Below, piece after piece: positions 51,272 to 60,100 of a stretch of DNA of 64,000 bases (position 1 is its first letter; each line of letters starts with the position of its first letter). The translations under genes and the position numbers were made by a program. The stretch spans positions 126,584 to 190,583 of the forward strand of contig DEXG01000039.1 in the NCBI GenBank assembly GCA_002364005.1. Reading direction: 5' to 3'. Source of the stretch: Phycisphaerales bacterium UBA3190 (GTDB lineage Bacteria; Planctomycetota; Phycisphaerae; Phycisphaerales; UBA1924). Below the pieces are notes generated by a model, which saw nothing but the letters and a program-made list of their open reading frames with translations, was not told the origin of the DNA and searched no databases.

Positions 51272-53674
51272 ATGTGCTCATCCATGCATACGACAGGAAT
51301 CGTGATCGGCTTACTAGCGGCCGCCGCAGGTCTGGCACAGGGGCAGGTCAACTCGCAGTTTGCGCTGGGGGCTGGCAATCTGGGGGTAGAGCTCCCAGGA
51401 GATGCGTACGCCCAGCTGCACAGCGTCGGCGATTTCAACCACGACGGGCATCGCGACCTGTTGCTGCACAACTATGCAGACGAGATCGCGTGGGTCTTGC
51501 TCGGTGATGCCCAGGGGAACTACACCACCTACGGCCCATACGAGGCCATTTTCGATAATTCGATCGTTGCGGGGCAGTTCGACGATGATGCCGAGCCCGA
51601 GATCGCATTCCGGGACTTCGGCTTTGGGTACAGCATCGTTTTCGAGCCCGGGGCGCAGCCCGTTGAGGATGCCGATTTTTCGATCAGTTACTTTGGCGGG
51701 ATCGGGGAAGATGCCTTCGCCGGGGTCATCAAGGCCGCCGACTTTGATGGCGATGGCCAGGACGAGCTGGTCTTTAATACCAGCGACGATATGGTCTATA
51801 TCCGATGGTCCGGGACCAACACACTCTCGCCGATCGCGCTCAATGGCCTTGGCGAAGAGAATGTGCTCTACGACCCGGCGGATTACGACGGCGACGGCGA
51901 CCTCGACATTCTGCTCTACAGCAAGGACTCCCAGCATTTCTGGCTCATCGAGGGCACGGGGGCATCGTCGATGGGGCCGGCACGGGAGATCATGCGTGCC
52001 TACCCGAGTATCGTCAATGACGAGCGCCCGGTGTTCGGGCAGCTGGACTCGAACCCCGCAATGGACATGATCGTCGCGGACCTATCGCTTCAGGAGATGC
52101 GCAACGAGTTCAACTTCGTGCTCAATAGCGCCAGCAGCGAGGAGATCGACACCGACGAGGTGGCCCTGCCGCTGCTGATCACGGGCGATATCGACGGCGA
52201 CGGCGGGCCCGATCTGGTGGTGATGCGGACGGACCAGTTCCCGCTCGTGTCGGGTTTCAGCCCCGATTATGAACCGGGCGTGCTGTATAACCCAACGGGC
52301 GATTCACCCTTCATCGAAGACATGAGTGTCGGTCAGCCGAGGCGCTCTTCGCCCTATGATCAAAGCAGCATATTCGACGCGCCGTTGCAGCTCGTCTGGT
52401 CATTTGATGCGGACAACGATGGTGACGAAGATCTCATCTGGCGCTATGAAAACTCGATCATCGAAAACCGAACAGGCGTGCCCGGCGTTCCTGCATTGGG
52501 GATGCCCGCATACGACATGGTTGATGGCGCGCTCTACATTCTGCCTATCGATCTCGACAGCGACGGCTACGACGAGTACATCATCTCCGGTTCGTCCAAC
52601 ATGCGGATCTTCGATATGCAGGACGGCACGACCGAACTGATCGCGGGCTCAAACAACGGGTTCATGGTTGTTCAGGCCGACCTCGATGGCGATGGTACCC
52701 CGGAACTCGTCAGCTCGGACACGAGCGTGAACAGGTTGCGGACTTGGAGCATCATGCCCGATGGGAGCGTGGGCAACCGCATCGCATTCCCGACCGATGA
52801 TCGCGGGCCGTACTACGGGCTGGAAGTTGCTGATTTCAACGGGGACGGACTCGACGACATCGCCGCGACAACGGTCGCAGGGAGCGTTCATATCTATGCC
52901 GGCGGGGTCGGCCCCGATCTGACGCTCTGGGCAGAGGTTGATTCGACGGATCCCAACGGAATCAAGTCGGGCGTGCTCGATTACAACAAGGACGGTCTGC
53001 CCGATCTGGCGATTGCTTCCGACGCGAACAACAGCATCGAGCTCTATGCCAACGCGGGCGATGGCTCGTTCAGCGCCGGCCCGGTGCTCCAGAGAGCGGT
53101 GTCCGACTCTTGGCAGTACTGGATTGAGACCGGTGATATCGATCTCGACGGCAACACCGATATCGCCTATGTCGAGAACTACGCTTCTGGGTATGTCGTC
53201 GTGATGTTCCTCAACGCAGACGGCACCCTCGACGAAACCGTCGAAATCTATACGAATGAAGCCGTTGAGCTGGTGATCGAAGACTTCAACAGCGACGGTC
53301 TGCCCGATCTGGGGATCGCGGGGTCTATGTTCGGAAGTAGTGCTTCGTCGCCGAGTGTGATTCTTCAGACGGCACCACGCCAGTTCGGCCATCGAATCTC
53401 ACTCCCTGGTTTTGCATCGACGAGTGTCGCCGTCAGCGATGTGAACCTCGATGACACCCCTGACCTGGTGTCCGTGAGCGTATCGGATCTCCAGTTCCGG
53501 ACCTATTACGGGACCCCGAACCCTTGTCCCGCCGACCTGACCGGCGACGGCGAGCTGAACTTCTTCGATGTGAGCCAGCTCCTGACCGAACAGGTCGATT
53601 ACAACAGCGACGGCTTGTTTAACTTCTTCGATGTCAGTGCGTTCCTGATCGACTTCAAAGCCGGCTGCCCGTGA
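51272..53674 (+). CDS. Secreted FG-GAP/VCBS repeat protein with GC-type dockerin (copy 2)
   Basis: An 800-aa paralogue of the preceding gene. Signal peptide about 1-24 (GIVIGLLAAAAGLAQG). Repeats match copy 1 position by position: DFNHDGHRDLLLH, ADFDGDGQDELVFNTSDD, DYDGDGDLDILLYS, AREIMRAYPSIVNDERPVFG and ADLDGDGTPELV. The tail begins CPADLTGDGELNFFDVSQLL and ends LIDFKAGCP, nearly identical to copy 1 even at DNA level. GAGG six bases before the ATG at 51272 fixes the start. Probably exported. Confidence 0.85.
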   Translation: MCSSMHTTGIVIGLLAAAAGLAQGQVNSQFALGAGNLGVELPGDAYAQLHSVGDFNHDGHRDLLLHNYADEIAWVLLGDAQGNYTTYGPYEAIFDNSIVAGQFDDDAEPEIAFRDFGFGYSIVFEPGAQPVEDADFSISYFGGIGEDAFAGVIKAADFDGDGQDELVFNTSDDMVYIRWSGTNTLSPIALNGLGEENVLYDPADYDGDGDLDILLYSKDSQHFWLIEGTGASSMGPAREIMRAYPSIVNDERPVFGQLDSNPAMDMIVADLSLQEMRNEFNFVLNSASSEEIDTDEVALPLLITGDIDGDGGPDLVVMRTDQFPLVSGFSPDYEPGVLYNPTGDSPFIEDMSVGQPRRSSPYDQSSIFDAPLQLVWSFDADNDGDEDLIWRYENSIIENRTGVPGVPALGMPAYDMVDGALYILPIDLDSDGYDEYIISGSSNMRIFDMQDGTTELIAGSNNGFMVVQADLDGDGTPELVSSDTSVNRLRTWSIMPDGSVGNRIAFPTDDRGPYYGLEVADFNGDGLDDIAATTVAGSVHIYAGGVGPDLTLWAEVDSTDPNGIKSGVLDYNKDGLPDLAIASDANNSIELYANAGDGSFSAGPVLQRAVSDSWQYWIETGDIDLDGNTDIAYVENYASGYVVVMFLNADGTLDETVEIYTNEAVELVIEDFNSDGLPDLGIAGSMFGSSASSPSVILQTAPRQFGHRISLPGFASTSVAVSDVNLDDTPDLVSVSVSDLQFRTYYGTPNPCPADLTGDGELNFFDVSQLLTEQVDYNSDGLFNFFDVSAFLIDFKAGCP

Positions 53675-53832
53675 ATGCGGCGAACCCCACTGAATAGTGG
53701 GGGCGGGGCGATCTGGGCCGGTGGTACAATCACAAAGATGCACGGCATGGCCGACCCGTGCGGGGACATATATCAGGCCGCAGAATCCGCGAGCGCACGG
53801 TTGCGCTTGCGGTTGTTTCTGAGAGGGAAACA

Positions 53833-54738
53833 ATGAAGATTCAGTATCATGTGTGTATGGCTGTTCTCGGGACCGCCTGTCTTGCTCCTCTTGTCAGTGC
53901 GCAGTCGCTCGGGACCGCGACCTACCGGGCCTTTGTGTCCACCCCAGAAGGCGAATCGGACACGGGCTTTCTGCCGGTCCCGACCAATACGAGCTTCAGC
54001 TATAACGGCACGGATTCGCATGGGAACACTTATTCGTACACCGGCGAGGCCTACGCGACAGGCGGGCGTGTCCCACTGGCGGACATCCAGGCCGCCGCGA
54101 CGGGACGGGTCGCATCGCTTTCCGGTGCAGCCGCGGAAGCAACGATTTCCTATGCCTACCGGGTGATGCCGATCGCGGGCTCGACCCGTTCGACCGTGCC
54201 GCTGGTGATTTCTGTTGCCGGGAAGGCAGCGGTCAGTGCGAGCAGCGCGTTCGCCGAGGGGTATGCGCTCGCGGAGTCGATTGTGCGTCGCCCGGGGAGT
54301 TCTTCGATTCTGGTTTCTGGCTTTGCCGCGGCTCAAATCAACACGATCTCGAACAATCCAAGCAACTCGTATAACTTCACGCAGTCCGTGGTGGTCGGTG
54401 TTGGTTCGACCGGGCAGATCAGTATCCGAGCACGCGGCGAGCTGTTCACCGACGCGGAAGTTTCCGCGACAGCCGACCCAACCATCGTGATCGACCCCGA
54501 CGCGACCTACGAAGAAGACGGCCAGACCTATTCCTACGCCGACGAGTTCATGATCGAATACTCCGAGACCATCGAACAATGGGTGGCGTGCGCTGCGGAT
54601 CTCAACGGAGACGGGGTGCTGGATTTCTTCGATGTCAGCGTGTTCGTCACGGATCGACCGGATTACGACGGGGACGGCGGATTCGATTTCTTTGACCTCA
54701 GCATGTTCCTGGCAGATTTCAGCGCGGGTTGCCCATAA
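53833..54738 (+). CDS. Secreted protein with C-terminal GC-type dockerin
   Basis: A 301-aa protein. Signal peptide 1-24 (VLGTACLAPLVSAQ). Residues 25-250 are Ser/Thr/Ala-rich predicted beta structure with no recognisable domain. The C-terminus is CAADLNGDGVLDFFDVSVF, then DYDGDGGFDFFDLSMFLADF and the terminal SAGCP, the same Cys-bracketed double calcium-loop module as the other three proteins. GAGAGGG precedes the ATG at 53833. Small inverted repeat 53690-53707 upstream (CCCCAC/GTGGGG). Function unknown beyond probable export. Confidence 0.8.
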   Translation: MKIQYHVCMAVLGTACLAPLVSAQSLGTATYRAFVSTPEGESDTGFLPVPTNTSFSYNGTDSHGNTYSYTGEAYATGGRVPLADIQAAATGRVASLSGAAAEATISYAYRVMPIAGSTRSTVPLVISVAGKAAVSASSAFAEGYALAESIVRRPGSSSILVSGFAAAQINTISNNPSNSYNFTQSVVVGVGSTGQISIRARGELFTDAEVSATADPTIVIDPDATYEEDGQTYSYADEFMIEYSETIEQWVACAADLNGDGVLDFFDVSVFVTDRPDYDGDGGFDFFDLSMFLADFSAGCP

Positions 54739-54806
54739 CAACGATGCGTTGCGCTCCATGCTGCGGCCGCATCACGGGCTGAGCGTTCAACCAAAGGCAC
54801 ATTGAA

Positions 54807-54836
54807 AAACACCCGCTCGTTGCCGAGCGGGTGTTT
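54807..54836. terminator. Bidirectional terminator
   Basis: A perfect 13-bp stem (54807-54819 with 54824-54836) and a 4-base loop, with A-rich flank on the left (54805-54809) and TTT on the right. It lies between convergent genes and is best formed for the minus-strand VPLP-CTERM gene. Confidence 0.85.
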
Positions 54837-54866
54837 GGTATTGAATCAGATGCTGAGCTTCAGCGA

Positions 54867-55607
54867 TCAGCTGCGACGCAGGCGGCGGGCAACGCCCAAG
54901 CCACCGAGCATGCCCAGGCCCGCGAGGACGGGGGCGGGCAGGGGGACGACCTGGATCGTCTGGAAGTCGTAGAAGCTGAAGCCATCGTTGTACGATGTGC
55001 CGCTGTCCTGGGTCAGGGTGATCGAGTCGATCGTCTCGCCAGCGGCGGCGACGAAGGAGATGAAGCCCTGCGCCGAGTTGGCTGCGATGTTCTCAACATT
55101 GAGAATACCGGTGACGCTGTCACGGAAAGTGACCGTCAGGGTCGCGGGCTCAAGGTCGTCGTAGTTGAACGCGAACGCGGTGACGCCCGGGTTGAAGTTC
55201 ATCACGACTTCGTTTGAGTTGGTGTCCGTCTGGGTGTTGCCAAAGGCGAGCACGAAGGTGCCGTCGGTCGGGCGTGAAGCACCGCCGCCGTCGAACCAGT
55301 TCGAGTTGCTCCCGCCGTAAAGGTTGGCGACATCACCAAGGAAGTAGTTCAGGCCGTCGGTCGATGCGACATCGACATTGAAGATGGCATTGCCGGTCCC
55401 GTAGTCGGTGCCTGCGAAGTTCATCTGGCTCCCGCTGCTAACGCCGTCGATCTTGTTGATCACGGTGTTGGTCGTTGCCTGAGCGGATTGAAAGTTGGTG
55501 ATGAACTGGCTGTTGTCCGACAGCGTGGCGGCGATATTCACCGACCCCGCCATGGTGGTGCCGGCCAGCAGGCCCAGCATGACACCGGATGTCTTGAAGT
55601 AGCGCAT
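54867..55607 (-). CDS. Exported protein with VPLPA-type exosortase sorting tail
   Basis: A 246-aa protein. Signal peptide about 1-20 (GVMLGLLAGTTMAGS). The middle is Asn/Thr/Gly-rich beta structure with FAFNYDDLEPATLTVTFRD and ETIDSITLTQDSGTSYNDGFSFYDF, which resembles carbohydrate-binding-like modules seen in PEP-CTERM proteins. The tail starts with VPLPAP, runs through a Leu/Gly-rich membrane segment and ends ARRLRRS, the PEP-CTERM plan with the VPLPA variant. A predicted substrate of the exosortase at 22045. GGAG precedes the ATG at 55607. Confidence 0.85.
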   Translation of the reverse strand: MRYFKTSGVMLGLLAGTTMAGSVNIAATLSDNSQFITNFQSAQATTNTVINKIDGVSSGSQMNFAGTDYGTGNAIFNVDVASTDGLNYFLGDVANLYGGSNSNWFDGGGASRPTDGTFVLAFGNTQTDTNSNEVVMNFNPGVTAFAFNYDDLEPATLTVTFRDSVTGILNVENIAANSAQGFISFVAAAGETIDSITLTQDSGTSYNDGFSFYDFQTIQVVPLPAPVLAGLGMLGGLGVARRLRRS

Positions 55608-55907
55608 GTGTTCTCTCCGATATGGAACTGTGCATTTACTTATGCTGGCTGAGCTTCCCTCGGCGCTCATCGAATCCGGCACATGGGTAATGTAGCCCCC
55701 CGGGGCTCGGCAACAGCATTGCGATTTACAGATTCACAGGAATTTGAGTCATTCCATACCCAAACCCTATATATGCATGCTTATAGGGCGTGAAACCCCT
55801 TGTTATAGGGGTCAACGCGGGCCCCCAATCTGGCGTATGACATGAACTTGGGGGGCGGTTGAACCTATGGCCCTGTGGGCGCGCCGTGGCCCGAGTGGGC
55901 ACAGGGC

Positions 55908-56036
55908 TTACTTCGTGAGCATCTCTTTGAGATACTGCCCCGTGTAGCTGGCGGGATCCACACCGGCGAACTGAGCTATCCATGCGAGCGCGTTCCAGCT
56001 GGATTTCAAGCCGGGCTGCCCCAAAGGAGTGGTCAT
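55908..56036 (-). pseudogene. Fragment with the uvrA C-terminal end
   Basis: A 42-codon minus-strand frame ending ASYTGQYLKEMLTK then stop. The last part matches the UvrA C-terminus (ASYTGQYLKEML) including 32 identical bases. Upstream of the match the protein is unlike UvrA. Its ATG lies immediately beyond the T-tract of a terminator and has no ribosome binding site, so it is unlikely to be expressed. It is either a displaced 3' end or a recombination remnant. Confidence 0.6.
55918..55949. repeat. 32-bp direct repeat, distal copy of the uvrA 3' end
   Basis: Identical over 32 bases to 57178-57209 in the 3' end of uvrA, same orientation, 1,260 bases apart. Flanking bases differ on both sides. 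The two copies bracket the VPLP-CTERM gene at 56118-56762. Confidence 0.9.
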
Positions 56037-56064
56037 AAAAAACCTGCCGCGATGTGCGGCAGGT
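56036..56064 (-). terminator. Rho-independent terminator after a VPLP-CTERM gene
   Basis: ACCTGCCGC pairs with GCGGCAGGT (56042-56050 with 56056-56064); a run of six T follows on the minus strand. Ends transcription of the gene at 56118-56762. Confidence 0.9.
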
Positions 56065-56117
56065 ATGTGTAAGCGTGAAATGGCTCCTCACAATATGTGC
56101 GAGGTGTGCTGGCTGGA

Positions 56118-56762
56118 TCACATGCGTTTACGCAGGCGACGGGCCACGCCCATAGGAATCAGCATGCCCAGCCCGGCCCATGCCGCGGTCGGGAGCGGGA
56201 CAACCGCGACCGGGGTCGCTTCGAGAGAGAGCACATAGTCGAAGTCGTAGTTGTGGGGTGATGCAGAGTTCATCCCATCGAGCAGATCTCCATTGAGCAC
56301 ATCAGCATCGAAGCCCGAAATACCAATGTAGTAGGTCCCCCGCGGGAGCAGGGCCTGCTGGATGGAAAGGGGGGAGCTTCCGTCGGGGTCCATTTCCGCA
56401 TCGCCGACCAGGATATTGCCGTCTGCGTTGAGCATCTGCAATGAGAGCCCGTACGGGGTGTCGAGCGTGGCAGCGGTAGCGAACTGCAGACTCGACTCGT
56501 TTTCCAGAGCGAACGCGAACCAGTCAACATCTCCAGCCTGGATATGCCCGGATCCCACAAGGTCAGGGTTGTCCGTGGTCAGTGTCCCGGCAGAATCGGC
56601 CGTGGTGTAGATATTGTTGAATGAGTCGTTCTGCTCTGTGAAGTCGTAATCGACTCCGGCGTAAGAGATGCCGAAAGCGCGATCGATATTACTGAAACCG
56701 GCGATCGCGTTCGCACCAAGCGTCCCGACGATTCCTGCGGCGGCGAGTAGTTGGATATTCAT
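56118..56762 (-). CDS. Exported protein with VPLP-type exosortase sorting tail, inside the repeat-bounded segment
   Basis: A 214-aa protein. Signal peptide about 1-21 (LLAAAGIVGTLGANAIAG). The body resembles pre-peptidase C-terminal-type beta domains: GDVDWFAFALENES, LSLQMLNADGNIL and PRGTYYIGISGFDAD. The tail starts VPLPTAAWAG, has a short hydrophobic segment and ends ARRLRKRM. A likely exosortase substrate. AAGGAG lies six bases before the ATG at 56762. It has its own terminator. The gene lies between two 32-bp copies of the uvrA 3' end and its upstream region is AT-rich compared with neighbours. Confidence 0.85.
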   Translation of the reverse strand: MNIQLLAAAGIVGTLGANAIAGFSNIDRAFGISYAGVDYDFTEQNDSFNNIYTTADSAGTLTTDNPDLVGSGHIQAGDVDWFAFALENESSLQFATAATLDTPYGLSLQMLNADGNILVGDAEMDPDGSSPLSIQQALLPRGTYYIGISGFDADVLNGDLLDGMNSASPHNYDFDYVLSLEATPVAVVPLPTAAWAGLGMLIPMGVARRLRKRM

Positions 56763-57173
56763 TTTCTTCTCCTTCAGATTCTGAGCAGTGATAGTGAATG
56801 GGATAACCCACGAAGCCAACAGGCCGTTCGTGTCAGTGACCGGTTCATCGGCACTTCTTGACATCCCTAAAGTTCGTTACGAACACCCTACCCGCGAGCG
56901 TGCGTTCATCAAGCGACATGCAACAAAGTGAGCCATAAAATAGTTTTTAAGTTCTTATAATGTTGGCTTTAAATGCTTGCTGTGGCATGCTTTGCGTCGA
57001 ATAATGCCGAAAAAACGAGGAGGGCCGCGGAAAAACGGGCGCAAAATTCAGCAGGTCAAAGTGCTGGCGGGCGGCTGTCGGCGGACAACGAGCATTCCCA
57101 AATGTCAATATGTTCGAGCTTCGTGCGCGAATCAATCACGCCCAGGGTGCGTGGGGGCGAGCCGTTGGCGAGC
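56763..57173. other. AT-rich gap between the VPLP-CTERM gene and uvrA
   Basis: 411 bases without a gene. An AT-rich tract around 56935-56990 and a small palindrome GTTCGTTACGAAC at 56872-56884 could belong to the promoter of the minus-strand gene. The sequence next to uvrA (57090-57173) shows no terminator hairpin that I can see. Confidence 0.5.
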
Positions 57174-60100
57174 TCACAGCATCTCTTTGAGATACTGCCC
57201 CGTGTAGCTCGCCTTGGTCTTTGCCACGGCTTCGGGTGTGCCCGACGCCAGCAGGGTGCCGCCCAGGTCGCCGCCCTCGGGGCCCAGGTCGTTGATCCAG
57301 TCGGCGCACTTGATGACATCGAGGTTGTGCTCAATGACAATCAGCGTGTTGCCCGCGTCGGCCAGGCGGTTGAGCACGCCGATGAGCTTGTTGATGTCCT
57401 CGAAATGCAAACCCGTGGTGGGTTCGTCGAGGATATAGAGCGTGTGCTCGCTGCTCGGGGTGCCGTCGTAGCGGGTGCCCTTGCCCAACTCGGTGGCGAG
57501 TTTGACCCGCTGGGCCTCGCCGCCGGAGAGTGTCGTGCTGGGCTGTCCGAGCGTGATGTAGTCGAGCCCGACATCACGCAGGCACTCGGTAAAGCGCAGG
57601 ATCTTGGGGTGGTTCTCGAAGAACGAGCAGGCGTCCTCGACGGTCATGTCGAGCACATCGGCGATGTTCTTGCCGCGGTAGGTCACCTGCAGCGTCTCGC
57701 GGTTGTAGCGTTTGCCGTTGCAAACCTCGCACTCGACGAAGACATCGGGGAGGAAGTGCATCTCGATCTTCTTGGTGCCCTGCCCGGCGCAGGCCTCGCA
57801 TCGACCGCCGCCGTTCTTGGAGGCGACATTGAAGGAGAACCGCCCGGGCTTGTAGCCGCGGATCTTGGCTTCCTTGGTCGCGGTGAACACCTTGCGGATC
57901 TGATCGAAGATCCCCGTGTAGGTCGCGGGGTTTGAGCGTGGCGTGCGCCCGATGGGCGACTGGTCGACCTCGATGATGCGGTCGATGTGTTGCAAGCCGT
58001 TGATCCGCGTGTGCTTGCCGGGCTTGGTCTTCGAGCCCATCACCTCGCGCTTCACCGCCGGCAGCAGGATCTGGTTCACCAGCGTCGATTTGCCCGAGCC
58101 GGAAACGCCAGTCACGCAGATCATCCCGCCGATGGGGAAGCTCACATCGATCGATTTGAGGTTGTTCTCAGCCGCACCCTTGATGACCATTGCCTTCTTG
58201 GGCGAGAGCTTCCGGCGCTGGGAAGGCACTTCGATCTTCTTTCGCCCCGAGAGATAGTCGCCCGTGAGCGACTCGGGCGTGCTGATGATGTCCTCGATGC
58301 TCCCCTGCGCGACCACCTGACCGCCGTGTACGCCCGGGCCCGGCCCGATGTCGATGACATGGTCCGCGGCTCGGATCGTGTCCTCGTCGTGCTCGACCAC
58401 CAGCACCGAGTTGCCGATGTCGGTCAGGTGTCTCAGCGTGCGGATGAGCCGATCGTTATCCCGCTGATGCAGCCCGATCGTGGGCTCGTCGAGCACATAG
58501 CATGCGCCGACCAGACCCGAGCCGACCTGGGTGGCCAGGCGGATGCGCTGGGCCTCGCCGCCGCTGAGGGTCGCCGTGCGTCGGTCGAGCGAGAGGTACT
58601 CGAGCCCGACCGATTCGAGGAAGCGGAGCCGGTTGGTGATCTCCCGCACGATCGCCTCGGCGATCACCGCCTGTTCCTTGGTGAGCTTGAGCCCCTCGAT
58701 GTAGCGCACCGCGTCGGTAATGTTGAGGCGCGACAGCTCAGAGATATTGAGAATCGTGCCCTCGTTGTCCGGCCGCCCGATGACGGTGGGGGAGCCCGCC
58801 TTGTTCATATCGGCCTTGTGCTTAGACTCGATCGTCACATGCAGGGCCGGGATGCCCAGGCGATCGCCGCAGCATGTGGGGCAGACGATCTCGTGCTGGA
58901 ACTGGTGCAGGTGGTCCTTGACCCAGCTCGACTCGGTCTTGTGGAACCACGCGTGGAGCATGGGCATCACGCCGTCCCATTGCTTGCGTGTCTTGAGCGC
59001 CCCGGGCGCGTCGTTGCCGTGCATCAGCAGCGTGTAAAGCTCCTCGTCCATCGCGCTGAGCTTGGTGCTAGGGGTGATATCGAACGCTCGGCAGAAGCGG
59101 CGCAGGTAGCGAGGATAAATCATCCCGCCCGGGCCGTTCTTCTTCCAGGGCTGGATCGCGTTGTTGAGCAGCCCGACATCCATGTCGGGGACGACGAGAT
59201 CCATATCGAACTCAAGGATCACGCCCAGCCCGTGGCAGTTGGGGCAGGCCCCGAATGGCGAGTTGAACGAGAACAGGCGGGGCGAAAGCTCGCTCAGTGA
59301 GATCTCGGGGTGGTCGGGGTCCGCGAAGTGCTCGCTGAAGGCGTGGTCGGTCCAGGTCTTCTGATTTGGTGGCACAGGCGTCTCGCCTGTGCCACCGTTT
59401 GTGGTGGTTTCCACACTCACCACCACCGATCCCTCGGCAATACGAAGACACGCCTCGACCGACTCGACCAGTCGCTGTCGGGATTCATCGTCGTCGCGGA
59501 TCACGACACGATCGACGACCGCGTCGATGCTGTGCTTCTTGTGTCGGTGCAGCTTGAGCGGGTTCTCGTTGTCTTCCTTGAGGGCGTCACGCAGGTCGAT
59601 CAGCTCGCCGTTGACGCGGGCGCGGACCCAGCCCTGCTTGAAGAGGTCTTCGAGGGTGTCCTTGTGGAAGCCCTTCTTGGCCCGCACGACCGGGGCCAGG
59701 ATCATCATGCGGGTGCCATCGCCGAACCCGGTGATGTGGTCGACGATCTGCGTCGCCGAGGAGGACTCGATCGGACGCCCCGAGCGGGAGACAACAGTGC
59801 CGTCCTTCTTGGTCTTGGTCGGGGCCCACGAGCGGGGCGTGCCGCAGCGTGCGAAGAGGAGTCGCAGGTAGTCGTAGATCTCGGTCGTGGTCGCGACGGT
59901 TGAGCGCGGGTTGTGGCTGGCGCTGCGCTGCTCGATGGCGATGGTGGGGGGGATGCCCTCGATCTCCTCGATGTCGGGCTTCTTGAGCTGGTCGAGGAAC
60001 TGCCGCGCGTAGGCGCTGAGCGACTCCATGTACTTGCGCTGACCCTCGGCGAAGATGGTGTCGAACGCCAGCGACGACTTGCCCGAGCCCGACAGGCCCG

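Larger units (their letters stand above)
55608..56117. other. Region between two VPLP-CTERM genes
   Basis: 510 bases with no intact gene. From left: the promoter zone of the gene ending at 54867; two small hairpins near 55765-55788 (CCCTATA/TATAGGG) and 55795-55812 (ACCCCT/AGGGGT); a stretch that repeats the uvrA 3' end (55918-55949); and a minus-strand terminator (56036-56064). Base composition is less GC-rich in the left part. Confidence 0.6.

Noticed and set aside
42949..53674. CRISPR-like or minisatellite array in the FG-GAP genes
   Set aside because: The repetition is at protein level (calcium-loop repeats); the DNA units vary in length and sequence and have no spacer structure.
55908..56036. 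42-codon frame as a functional gene
   Set aside because: No ribosome binding site, start immediately after a terminator T-tract, and only the last residues match UvrA.
55908..57209. Insertion sequence or complete integrative element
   Set aside because: No transposase, integrase or inverted terminal repeats between the 32-bp copies, so only a possible footprint is reported.
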